NCBI RefSeq assembly: GCF_029027405.1
Contig: NZ_CP093396.1
Coordinates: forward strand, 186,001 to 250,000
Source of the DNA: Sulfurimonas sp.
GTDB taxonomy: Bacteria; Campylobacterota; Campylobacteria; Campylobacterales; Sulfurimonadaceae
Direction: 5' to 3'
Length of the DNA stretch: 64,000 nucleotides
The translations under genes were made by a program, and so were the position numbers. The notes under the pieces were generated by a model. That model made no database searches, was not told the origin of the DNA, and saw only the letters and a program-made list of their open reading frames with translations. This document shows, piece after piece, positions 1-7,377 of the stretch (within the stretch, counting starts at the first letter, position 1; every line of letters starts with the position of its first letter).

Positions 1-1
1 A

Positions 2-379
2 CTTTTTTTTGAATTAGAGATAGTATATCTTATCATTGGTGCTTTTATATTAACAATAACAGCAATTGTAACTACTAGAGATTTTATGCCAAAGGTTGCT
101 TTTAAAAGAGGCATGTTAGGTGTTGGAGGATTTTTAACTTTGATGATTTCTTTTCACTTCTATATGACAACCACAAGAATGGAAGGCGTAAAAGAGATTT
201 TTAACAACAATGAAACTATCATTTGTGAAAACAAAATGCGTAGAACTATTTCAAGATCAGTTTTACTTTCTAAAGAATTAGGATGGAGGCTTGAAGGCGA
301 TAAGTTTAAAAATGATGGTTATGAGCGTGATTTTCATACCTCAAGATGTATAGAATTTGATGGAATAGTACCTAAGTAG
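2..379 (+). CDS. Partial small membrane protein, unknown function
   Basis: The frame is open to the window edge, so the true start lies upstream; an internal ATG at 86 is inside the hydrophobic part and is a poor start. Two membrane segments are visible (about codons 5-22 and 35-52 of the visible part), followed by a basic soluble tail of about 70 residues with two cysteines (IICENK and TSRCIEF). The stop at 377-379 touches the ATG of the next gene, so it is cotranscribed with the next three genes. I do not recognise the family. Confidence 0.65.
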   Translation, partial: LFFELEIVYLIIGAFILTITAIVTTRDFMPKVAFKRGMLGVGGFLTLMISFHFYMTTTRMEGVKEIFNNNETIICENKMRRTISRSVLLSKELGWRLEGDKFKNDGYERDFHTSRCIEFDGIVPK

Positions 380-541
380 ATGCTAGCAATTTTAAAACGA
401 TACTCAATGGCACTTATTTTTCTTTTTGTTGTTGTTGTACTTATGTTAGCAGGAACTTTTGGTGTTATGAGTTTTGCCAACGGCATGGTTAAAGAGATGG
501 GTATTGAGATGAAACCAAGAGGGGAGGATATGACTAAATGA
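380..541 (+). CDS. Small single-span membrane protein (53 aa)
   Basis: ATG at 380 directly follows the previous stop and the TGA at 539-541 overlaps the next ATG at 538 (ATGA). One strong membrane segment near residues 10-32 (ALIFLFVVVVLMLAGTFGVM) and a short charged C-terminus (KEMGIEMKPRGEDMTK). The translational coupling on both sides is the main reason to believe it. Function unknown; probably part of a small membrane complex with its neighbours. Confidence 0.6.
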   Translation: MLAILKRYSMALIFLFVVVVLMLAGTFGVMSFANGMVKEMGIEMKPRGEDMTK

Positions 542-831
542 GTTTAAATATCATACTTGTTATCGCAGTAATTTTAAGTATAGGTTTTCATTTTATAGGT
601 GTTTACGCAAATGCAAAAAAAACTGTTTGGGTTATGATAGTGTTAATGTGGGCAGGAGCGATAAGTATTGCCACAAATGAAGTAAAGCCAAGTGCTTATA
701 TAGAAGTTAAAAAAATTCAAGGTCAGTTTGAAGATACAGATAGCCTCATACAAGAAGCTGGTGGAACTATGTCTTTATACGAATTTTTACTAATCAAGAA
801 AAGCTACATTAAAAATAATCCAAAAAAATGA
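538..831 (+). CDS. Small two-span membrane protein (97 aa)
   Basis: Two predicted membrane helices (residues about 3-24 and 30-47) and a soluble C-terminal half with acidic and polar residues. It overlaps the upstream 53-aa gene by ATGA, and its own TGA overlaps the ATG of the epimerase-like gene at 828, so all four are likely one operon. Family not recognised; no catalytic motif visible. Confidence 0.7.
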   Translation: MSLNIILVIAVILSIGFHFIGVYANAKKTVWVMIVLMWAGAISIATNEVKPSAYIEVKKIQGQFEDTDSLIQEAGGTMSLYEFLLIKKSYIKNNPKK

Positions 832-1523
832 CACACTTTAAAAGCATCTCTATCATTGGCTGTGGTTGGCTTGGAAAACCACTCGCCAAGACTCTTGAAA
901 AAGAGTTTGATGTTGAATGCTTTAATAGAGAAAAAACTTTAGATAACTCTTTTTTTTGGAAAAATGACACAATAATAATTGCTATGAATACAAAAGACAA
1001 CTATCTAGCTACTTTACAAAAAATTGCAAAATTAAGCGTAGCATCTACAAATATAATCTTACTAAGTTCTATTTCTGTATATAGAGAGTTTAATATTAAT
1101 GTAGATGAAAGCGTAAACATAACAAAAAAAGGTCTTCAAAAAGAAGCAGAAGAACTAATGCAAAAACTAAGAAAAAATATTCTTATTTTGCGACTTGGTG
1201 GTTTAATGGGTGAAGATAGAATCGCTGGAAAGTGGAGCAAAGTATCTGCGTTTAAAGATGGTCCTGTAAATTATATTCATCGTCAAGATGTTATCGGAAT
1301 CATAGAAGAGTTACTTAAAAATAATATAAAAAACGGTATCTTTAATCTTGTTGCGCCAAGTCACCCACTTCGTTCAGAGGTACATAAAAATAATGCTAAA
1401 AAATTTGCTTTTAAACTAGGAACTTTTGAAGATAAAACATTTAAAATAATTAACTCAGAGTTAATAGTAGCAAAACTAAACTACACCTTTTTATATCCAA
1501 ATCCATTAAATTTTTGGGATTAA
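828..1523 (+). CDS. NAD(P)-binding epimerase-like protein (SDR, YeeZ-like)
   Basis: The N-terminus IIGCGWLGKPLA is a Rossmann G-x-G-x-x-G-type loop of the kind found in YeeZ-like atypical short-chain dehydrogenases. Other family features are LLSSISVYRE near residue 80, a lone Y in that motif, and LILRLGGLMGEDR near residue 120. Length (231 aa) is a little shorter than YeeZ (about 270). Likely a soluble nucleotide-sugar or other NAD(P)-dependent enzyme; substrate unknown. It is the last gene of the overlapping operon. Confidence 0.8.
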   Translation: MTHFKSISIIGCGWLGKPLAKTLEKEFDVECFNREKTLDNSFFWKNDTIIIAMNTKDNYLATLQKIAKLSVASTNIILLSSISVYREFNINVDESVNITKKGLQKEAEELMQKLRKNILILRLGGLMGEDRIAGKWSKVSAFKDGPVNYIHRQDVIGIIEELLKNNIKNGIFNLVAPSHPLRSEVHKNNAKKFAFKLGTFEDKTFKIINSELIVAKLNYTFLYPNPLNFWD

Positions 1524-1583
1524 TCAACTATATTATAATAAAATTATATTATAATTATAAATATAAATTATCAAAAGGAAAAA

Positions 1584-1841
1584 TTGATGAAAAATATTTT
1601 TATATTGCTCATAATCCTCAACTCATTTTTATTGGCAGTAGATGCTAAGCAAGAAACTAAAATGGATAAAGAAATTCAAAAACAGATAGAACTAGAAAAA
1701 AAGTATGCAAGAGAGCAAACTTTTTATAAAGGTGAAGACTTTGATTTGAAAAGTTTTGAAATTAACCCTGATTCTATAAAGTCAATACCTGATTCAAATA
1801 TTGACTATTCAGATGGTGATGATGTTTTAGAAATGGACTAA
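1584..1841 (+). CDS. Small exported protein, unknown function (85 aa)
   Basis: A Sec-type signal peptide is visible: MMKN followed by a hydrophobic stretch (IFILLIILNSFLLAVDA), with likely cleavage after VDA near residue 21. The mature part is short, highly charged and acidic (ends DYSDGDDVLEMD) with a helical KEIQKQIELEKK segment. A ribosome site (AAAGGA) lies 7-8 bases before the ATG. It starts about 60 bases after the epimerase-like gene, across an AT-rich gap, and may have its own promoter. Function unknown. Confidence 0.6.
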   Translation: MMKNIFILLIILNSFLLAVDAKQETKMDKEIQKQIELEKKYAREQTFYKGEDFDLKSFEINPDSIKSIPDSNIDYSDGDDVLEMD

Positions 1842-2011
1842 TTTTTGATGCGTGAAAGCTTCTTTTAAAATCTAATTCCCTTTTACGCCCAAATATAAGC
1901 TAATTTATCATAATCCTTCACATCAGTATTTAGCTCTTTGGAGTGGTAACCTAAATTCATACAAAGAATTTAAATAATTCTAAGTTAAAATAAAATAAAT
2001 AAAGGTAATCC

Positions 2012-2057
2012 ATGAGAATAAGTAAGTACACCAAAGAATTTAAAGATTCAACAATCC
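2012..2057 (+). pseudogene. IS3-family OrfA start, truncated
   Basis: An ATG at 2012 preceded by AAAGGT begins MRISKYTKEFKDSTI, the typical start of an IS3-type OrfA helix-turn-helix protein. Homology ends exactly where the inverted-repeat end of the next insertion sequence begins (2058). The rest of this element is not present on the far side of that insertion, so only about 15 codons remain. Confidence 0.55.
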
Positions 2058-3121
2058 GATTTAAAGTAAATTTTTTTAGGCTGAATAATTATTTTTTCTT
2101 ATAGTTTAATAAATAATCATCAACCATTTTTAACTTCAAGCTTTTGCTTAATCCTCTGTGGATTTTAATGAGTATTTTCAATGGAGAAAAAGTTCCACCA
2201 TCGAGAGTATTTGTTGTGTTTGGAATCTTGAAATTTTTATATTTATTTCTTGTAAAAAGATATGAAAGATTAGCTCTTAAACTTCTATATGCAGCTCTAA
2301 CTTTTTGATGAGTGTAATATGATTTACCAGTATCATTATTGATACTTTTTTCTTCTATAAAATTTTTATATGTTTCATACCATTCATCAAGCTTTTTAGT
2401 AAATTTTTTTTCATTAGTTTGAGTGAGTCGATACATGATTTTCTTCAAATCTTTTCCAGCTTGTAGTCTTGGTCTTTTAGTTATATATCTTCTCACAGTC
2501 TTTGCCTGATGGAAGTGACACATTTGTAGTGGAAAGTCTTTAAAAACCTTTTGTAAGCCTCTTTTGCCATCTATTGTGACTGATAGAACTGTATAGCCAA
2601 GCTCTAAAAGTTGATTGAGTAATAGTTTATAGTCAGCTGATAGTTCACTTTGAATATGTTTGGATAAAAGTATCTCTTTGGTAATGTCATCTTTAAAAAC
2701 TAGCGTTCCAAGTTTATCTTTGCGTTTGCCATAAAAAGTAGCATCACAGATAAGAACTATCGCTCTAGGTTTATGATATTTTATATTTGGTTCATATTCA
2801 AATATTTGCTTCTGAATCCATCGAGAACTTTTCTTATATTCCTCTGCTAAATCACTTAGTGTTTGTCTCTTATAAATATACTTTTTAAAAATAATTTCTT
2901 GTAATTTATCTGGTCGTCTTTTTGATGAAAAATAACTATTACAACTTGAGCATTTATATCTCTGAATTCCACCTAATTCACCATTTTTTTTAGTCTTTTT
3001 TGATGTACAGTGTGGACAGATTTTTGCATTTTTTTACAGCTCATTGTAAATAAAACCTTTTTAACCATTACTATACAGTAGTTTCAAGCACTTTTCAGCC
3101 TAAAAAATTTTACTTTAAATC
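2058..3121 (-). mobile_element. Complete MULE-type IS element (about 1.06 kb)
   Basis: Both ends carry the same inverted repeat, starting GATTTAAAGTAAA and continuing through TTTTTTAGGCTGAA; the left copy starts at 2058 and the right copy ends at 3121. It holds one transposase on the minus strand. A solo end of the same element is present at 33382-33484. I could not identify a clean target duplication: the left flank lies inside an IS3 OrfA remnant and the right flank is different sequence, suggesting a later deletion. Confidence 0.75.
2089..3044 (-). CDS. MULE-type (IS256/IS1249-like) transposase read by -1 frameshift
   Basis: The main frame runs without stop from about 3033 to 2089. In order it has a zinc ribbon (CPHC...CSSC), a helix-turn-helix stretch (LSDLAEEYKKSSRWIQ), a first catalytic Asp (VLICDATFYGKRKDKLG), a second (VTIDGKRGLQK) and the MCHFHQ motif typical of MULE transposases. 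The main frame lacks a start: TAA lies just upstream. An ATG at 3044 opens MSCKK in another frame and joins the main frame if the ribosome slips -1 on a run of seven A. The solo end at 33.4 kb has the same A7, so the shift is probably programmed and not a lesion. Confidence 0.65.
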
Positions 3122-3372
3122 ACTTGTTCAGAGAGTTCGATTATTAATATCTGACCATGTAACAAGTTCTTCTTGATCCATATCACTTGTGTCTACATCC
3201 AGTGTAAATTCCTAAAACTTTAAATTTACCTAATTTATGAAAAATAGGCATATTCAAATTTCATTTTTAGTATAAGGTTACTTGTTTATCTCCTAGGAAA
3301 CTGTGTTTTTTCACAGTCCCTCATACTTGTTATGCATCAACTGCAAGATACTACTTGTTTTTTACACCTTCT
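3122..3372. other. Non-coding gap with attC-like 3' motif
   Basis: No convincing gene. Positions 3298-3316 form a small hairpin (ACTGTG/CACAGT around T6), and 3309-3334 is closely similar to 6382-6407, about 21 of 26 positions. Both copies lie just downstream (3') of minus-strand genes, the phospholipase D-like gene here and the RelE-like gene there, as recombination sites of integron cassettes would. The part next to the IS (3122-3200) could be the tail of a broken minus-strand gene, but I cannot identify it. Confidence 0.35.
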
Positions 3373-4977
3373 CTACAATATTGGTTCTAGTGGTAGCAAC
3401 TTCATAAAAAATAACTTTCCACGCTTCATTATAGATGTATCATTATTACGTCCATCCTTTCTCACATTCCAACTATTACCTTCTGACATATCAATTTCAA
3501 TTTCACGTTTTACTGCACGGGCAAGCTCATCATGTTTTGCTATAATGCCCACTTCCGTATTCAAGTTTTCAGAGCGTGGATCAAGATTAAATGTTCCAAT
3601 GAAGACAATACTGTCATCAACAACCATGGTTTTTGCATGCAACGAAAATATAGGTAGCTTACCTTCTTTGTATTGAGAATATTGTTTAACTAAATCATAT
3701 CTTCGTTTAGCGTCATGACGATATTCATACACTTCAATACCTGCGTCTAGTAATTTATTAATTTGAGAGCTGTAACCACTAAACGCGGCTAAATTGTCAC
3801 TTGCGGCTAATGAGTTGGTACAAATTTTAATCGACACACCTCTAGCTAGTGCCGCTTCAAATAAATCCCATGCATCTGAACTTAAAATTAGATATGGTGA
3901 TTGAATAACCACATTATCTTTTGCAGAGTTTAACAGCTGAGCCAGTGCTGTTGTGGAATCACCACCACCACCCAAATTAAAATTAAACCAGGTATTATTT
4001 TTCCCAGGCCTGTCACTAATAAAAGATGCGTCTAACCAATACGCTGACTCTGTAATGGCCACCACTTCACTGGTAATGCCAATCATAGACTGCCGAACTT
4101 CCGGCAAATAATTAGATTTATCTTGCGCATAAGCATGTAAATTTTTATATATAGAATTAACTTGTTTGCGAGTGTGGATATCTAGCTTATTTAGAACTTC
4201 TTCATGATTAACATCCAGCTTATCTCCCCATTCATCTTCTGGTGACCAGTCAATATCAGACTTAAAGGGGTTGCTAACTAATTGTTCAACAGGCTTTGCC
4301 AGATCGCTATTCCAGAACTCTTCAAATGTATCTGACAGTTGACTGATTACATCACCTACCAGTAACACATCTCTATCCCGATAATTATAGGCATGACCAA
4401 AATCAAAATATTGATCTTCCATATTTCGCCCACCGGTAATAGCTATCATGTTATCCACTACAAACATCTTGTTGTGCATGCGCTGATTACTACCACGAAA
4501 ATCTATTACCATTTCAGTCAATCTTTCAAAAAAATTAACGCCTATAGAATGTACTGGATTATATAATCGAATTTCGACATTTGGGTGATAGGCCATGGCA
4601 AAAATTTCATCCGTTTCTGCATCCATTAAAAAATCATCAACTAGCACACGTACGTGTACACCACGCTCTGCAGCTCTAAGCAAGGTCTCAGCCGCAAGCT
4701 TGCCGATATTGTCATTACCCCAGATAAAATACTGCACATCGATGTTTTTTATTGCTCTATCTGCCAACCATCCTCGTGTAAGCAAAGCTTCGCCACCTTT
4801 CTCGAGCACATACAATCCAGTTTTATCTGGATGTTTCTCAACTAAAGGAACAACAATATTTTCAATAGTTGCGCTTTCTTGAGCAAGCAATTGTGAGACA
4901 AACAGAATTGTCGCAAGAATAAAGGATTGTATTAGCACTTTATGGCATTTAACAGATTTTTCCATATCAAACTTCAT
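3373..4977 (-). CDS. Phospholipase D / cardiolipin synthase-like protein
   Basis: Two HKD motifs (H-x-K-x4-D) are clear: MHNKMFVVDNMIAITGGRN in the N-terminal half and LHAKTMVVDDSIVFIGTFN near the C-terminus, each followed by the usual G-x2-N or G-x-x-N segment, so both catalytic halves of a PLD-superfamily phosphodiesterase are present. The longest frame begins at a TTG (5022); I prefer the ATG at 4977 or 4965, which puts a hydrophobic signal or anchor (VLIQSFILATILFVSQLLAQ) at the N-terminus and predicts an envelope or periplasmic enzyme acting on phosphatidyl substrates. Composition is richer in GC and in Ala/Arg than the neighbours and resembles gammaproteobacterial proteins, suggesting transfer. 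Confidence 0.85.
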   Translation of the reverse strand: MKFDMEKSVKCHKVLIQSFILATILFVSQLLAQESATIENIVVPLVEKHPDKTGLYVLEKGGEALLTRGWLADRAIKNIDVQYFIWGNDNIGKLAAETLLRAAERGVHVRVLVDDFLMDAETDEIFAMAYHPNVEIRLYNPVHSIGVNFFERLTEMVIDFRGSNQRMHNKMFVVDNMIAITGGRNMEDQYFDFGHAYNYRDRDVLLVGDVISQLSDTFEEFWNSDLAKPVEQLVSNPFKSDIDWSPEDEWGDKLDVNHEEVLNKLDIHTRKQVNSIYKNLHAYAQDKSNYLPEVRQSMIGITSEVVAITESAYWLDASFISDRPGKNNTWFNFNLGGGGDSTTALAQLLNSAKDNVVIQSPYLILSSDAWDLFEAALARGVSIKICTNSLAASDNLAAFSGYSSQINKLLDAGIEVYEYRHDAKRRYDLVKQYSQYKEGKLPIFSLHAKTMVVDDSIVFIGTFNLDPRSENLNTEVGIIAKHDELARAVKREIEIDMSEGNSWNVRKDGRNNDTSIMKRGKLFFMKLLPLEPIL

Positions 4978-5310
4978 ATGGTGTGCAGAGCTTTGTTGCG
5001 AATTTTCGATGAAGTTTTCCAATGATTTTCAAAAACATCCAATTCATTATCAACTGAGTATACGTGTTGTACAGATTCAGTTTTATTAATAAAATTATCT
5101 TCATTGAACCCTCCTAGACTCATAACGGTTGAGTACAAAAATATGTTACCTATCTTTGTAGTCTTTGAAGTTCTACAATGGTATCTAAATCTTTGGAGTT
5201 TTCAAAGCTAAAAATCGGCAAAGGTAACATATTTTCTTGCTCAGTTTTGTTATATTCTTTGTCCTAAAAGTGGAGATTCACTCATAGGGGGAGTAGTGTG
5301 ATTTGCAAAT

Positions 5311-6093
5311 CTATAGTAAACCTAAACCAAGTTCTCTAATTTCTTTATATTTATGAAAATGAAATGTTTTGTAATCTTTTGTTGTTGGCTCTAGGATATG
5401 TATGTTTTTCTTAGATATTGATAAAGAAGTTTTTGTTTGATTGTATATGAGTATTCGCATGGATTTTTCAAACATATCTAAAACATTATTGGTCTTAAAA
5501 AAATGATTTGGCATATTCTTATTAAAAGAATTTTTACCAAGTACATCTATTGCTAAAATATCGTCATAACTTGATTGATTTATACCTAGATTTTCACATA
5601 AAAATCCATCACTATATATTATATTGTCTATTTTTTTTTCTTCAAATATACCAGGAATAGCCATACTAGCTAAGAGAGCATCTTTTATCTTGACATCATC
5701 AGTTGAGTTAAAAACTTTTATATTTCCATTTAGTGTATTTGTAGCAATTACTTTAAGTGGGATTTTTGTATCTTTCATTTTTATATCAAAGAAAATATTA
5801 TCTAAAATTTTCTCTATTTTTTTACTGCTAATTATAGAATTACCAGTAAAAGACAGTTTAACCCAATTGAAAATATTTGCAAAGTCTTTAAAAAGATAAA
5901 ATATTTTTCTCTCTTTCATCCCTATACTAAGACATGCACCAATTATAGCACCCATACTAGTACCTACGATTTCAGATGGAGATAAATTCATTTTTTCTAA
6001 ATCATGGAGAACACCTATCTGTGCTATACCTAATGCACCGCCACCAGAGAGAACCAAGCAAAATTCTTTATTTTTAATCTCTTTTTGAATCAT
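5311..6093 (-). CDS. Patatin-like phospholipase (260 aa)
   Basis: The N-terminal oxyanion motif LVLSGGGALGIAQIG, the nucleophile elbow GTSMG (Ser near residue 46) and the catalytic Asp in YSDGFL are all present, so the Ser-Asp dyad of patatin/RssA-type lipid acyl hydrolases is intact. Length is typical of short bacterial members. No signal peptide is visible, so it is likely cytosolic or, like some relatives, secreted by another route. A clear ATG is used. It has no operon partner: about 290 bases separate it from the phospholipase D-like gene. Confidence 0.85.
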   Translation of the reverse strand: MIQKEIKNKEFCLVLSGGGALGIAQIGVLHDLEKMNLSPSEIVGTSMGAIIGACLSIGMKERKIFYLFKDFANIFNWVKLSFTGNSIISSKKIEKILDNIFFDIKMKDTKIPLKVIATNTLNGNIKVFNSTDDVKIKDALLASMAIPGIFEEKKIDNIIYSDGFLCENLGINQSSYDDILAIDVLGKNSFNKNMPNHFFKTNNVLDMFEKSMRILIYNQTKTSLSISKKNIHILEPTTKDYKTFHFHKYKEIRELGLGLL

Positions 6094-6424
6094 ATATTCT
6101 AATTTCCTTTATAGGCTTTTATTTTATCTCAAATAATAGATGAGGGTTTAGAGAAACGACATAATATATACCATTAACATTAACAATTGTATCTCTTATA
6201 AACTCATTTATTGCTTCTACTGAGTAGCCGTTTGTTTTTTATCCATCCCTACGGATTTTGTAAAATAGAACTTAGTTCATCAATATCTTTTTTATTCTTT
6301 TTAATATAACGTTTAAGGAGCCAATATAAACTCGCTTGCGGGTTTATATTGGCTCCTGCGAGACTGCTTTGGGTTTAGTTATTTCACAGTCTCTATATTT
6401 TGTTATGTGTTAGTCATAAGCTTC
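6094..6424. other. Intergenic stretch with strong hairpin
   Basis: No gene seen in the 331 bases between the patatin-like and RelE-like genes. The segment from 6304 on is structured (hairpin at 6317-6356, inverted repeat AGACTG/CAGTCT at 6361-6391) and belongs to the proposed cassette; 6094-6303 shows only AT-rich sequence with no open frame of note. Confidence 0.4.
6317..6356. repeat. Perfect 15-bp inverted repeat, 10-nt loop
   Basis: GGAGCCAATATAAAC at 6317-6331 pairs perfectly with 6342-6356 around a GC-rich loop. There is no T-run right after it on either strand, so a simple terminator is less likely than the arm of a recombination site or a structured RNA element. Confidence 0.6.
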
Positions 6425-6679
6425 TTATCTATGTTTAAAATCAACAACGGCTATAATAAGCTTATAATCTTCAATAAGATAAAAAAATCTATAATTCCCA
6501 ACTCTATATCTATAATAACCTTCTAAATTGTCTTTATATTTTTTTATATTAGAACCATAAAATGGATTTTCTCTAAGTTGGGGATAAACAAAATTTACAA
6601 TCTTTGAATACAGTTTTTTGTCTATCTTTTTTTTAACTTTTTCAAAAGTTTTAGTTTCCGCAATTTGATACTTAAACAA
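6425..6679 (-). CDS. RelE/ParE-family toxin (84 aa)
   Basis: Size, basic charge and the C-terminal pattern GYYRYRVGNYRFFYLIEDYKLIIAVVDFKHR are typical of RelE/ParE mRNA interferase or gyrase-inhibitor toxins; the R-x-G-x-Y-R-x-x-Y core and the terminal DFKHR match the family. The start is a TTG at 6679, overlapping the antitoxin stop at 6672-6674, so the pair is translationally coupled. RelE versus ParE activity cannot be settled from sequence. Confidence 0.8.
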   Translation of the reverse strand: MFKYQIAETKTFEKVKKKIDKKLYSKIVNFVYPQLRENPFYGSNIKKYKDNLEGYYRYRVGNYRFFYLIEDYKLIIAVVDFKHR

Positions 6680-6876
6680 TTTTATAATCGCCTTTTTTGA
6701 AGTCTTCTAATCCATTCATTAGATTTTCTACAAGCTCTTTATCTTCTAAAATTTCAGTCATTTTATCTTTTTCTACAAATTGCGATGAAGTTTGAAAGGT
6801 TTCTTCTTTGACCTTGGGCTGCAAGCTTAATCATATCATAGATAGAATCGTCAACTCGCATTGTCACTGTTTTCAT
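6672..6876 (-). pseudogene. Antitoxin of the RelE-like pair, frameshifted
   Basis: From the ATG at 6876 the N-terminal ribbon-helix-helix-like part (MKTVTMRVDDSIYDMIK...RRNLSNFI) is readable, then the frame stops early. A second frame resumes with SSQFVEKDKMTEILEDKE and ends at 6672 next to the toxin start. Antitoxins of this type, as I remember them, have about seven to ten extra residues at the junction (an E-F-A-x-x-Y-L-like segment), so a small deletion with frame change is the simplest explanation. If real, the toxin lacks a full partner here. Confidence 0.6.
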
Positions 6877-6967
6877 AATGAAATCCTTTGAATATTTATA
6901 TTCAATTATATTCACTTTGTCAAATCATTGAACTGTTATATAACGTTTGAATAGAACTAGGAACTAA

Positions 6968-7095
6968 TAAAAAAAGAACAAAAAAGAGACATATCCTACA
7001 AATATAAGTTGAAATATAGAAAATAAACTCAAAAGTCTCTTAAAAATGCTAGAATGTCAAAACAAAGAAGAATCAGCTGACTTATTCAGAGGGTT
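6968..7095 (+). repeat. Direct repeat, upstream copy (flanks toxin gene)
   Basis: This segment matches 23793-23935 in the same orientation. Shared blocks include AAGAACAAAAA, CCTACAAATAT, GTTGAAAT, and a long 3' part running from GCTAGAATGTCAAAAC through TTATTCAGAG to TTCAATTAT. In both copies that 3' part can be read as MLECQNKEE(L/S)ADLFRGFNY. Here it is fused in frame to the last 37 codons of an IS3 transposase. Confidence 0.7.
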
Positions 7096-7275
7096 CAATT
7101 ATAGAAGATTTCATGAGACATTGAAATATAATAAACCTATGAATATTTATTATGATAATTTAAAAGTAAATGATGAGAACTATATTAAGTTTAGTGAAAA
7201 TGTAGCATAGGGTAGCGGGTGTTTAGAGAATTAAATTTTTGAAAAAATTGTCTTGACATATTGGGGGATTATATA
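7096..7275 (+). mobile_element. IS3-family right-end fragment
   Basis: The frame reads RRFHETLKYNKPMN...FSENVA then stop, matching the C-terminus of the intact IS3 transposase at 34404-35588 with a few substitutions, and is followed by the element's 3' tail and terminal repeat (GTCTTGACATATTGGGG). It is more diverged than the 33-35 kb copies, so this insertion is older. It marks the left border of the toxin island. Confidence 0.75.
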
Positions 7276-7376
7276 GTCTAGCAATTGAATTTACTAGACT
7301 TTTCTTAGTTAATTAAACATGTGTGGACTTGAGTGTATTACAAGTAGGCACTTAATATAAAGTCATAGGAAGAGGT
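7253..7376 (+). promoter_or_regulatory. Candidate toxin leader: outward -35 in IS end and ribosome site
   Basis: The IS3 end holds a perfect TTGACA at 7253-7258 facing the toxin; the intact IS copy has TTGACT at the same place. A consensus -10 at ideal spacing is not obvious (TATAGT at 7272 is only 13 bases away). The toxin ATG at 7378 has a strong Shine-Dalgarno (AGGAAGAGG, 7368-7376). Another possible -10 (TAATAT, 7353-7358) lies too near the start to be convincing. Confidence 0.35.
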
Positions 7377-7377
7377 T

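Larger units (their letters stand above)
6304..6948 (-). other. Putative integron-like cassette carrying a toxin-antitoxin pair
   Basis: The identical 11-mer ATATAACGTTT occurs in direct orientation at 6304-6314 and 6938-6948 and bounds a unit holding only the RelE-like toxin, its antitoxin and a structured 3' segment. Read on the coding (minus) strand, the segment after the toxin runs from CATAAC (near 6407) to GTTATAT (near 6304), with ATAAC and GTTAT complementary and two hairpins between, which is the layout of an attC site. Consensus agreement is imperfect and no integrase is in the window. Confidence 0.45.
6877..7377. other. Gene-free 500-bp lead into the toxin
   Basis: Contains the end of the proposed cassette (to 6948), the first copy of a repeat that recurs after the toxin gene (6968-7095), an IS3 right-end fragment (7096-7275) and the toxin leader. 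No intact gene. Confidence 0.6.

Noticed and set aside
3122..3372. Plus-strand frame 3332-3676 and a possible gene fragment at 3122-3240
   Set aside because: The plus frame is antisense to the phospholipase D-like gene; the fragment is too short and broken to assign.
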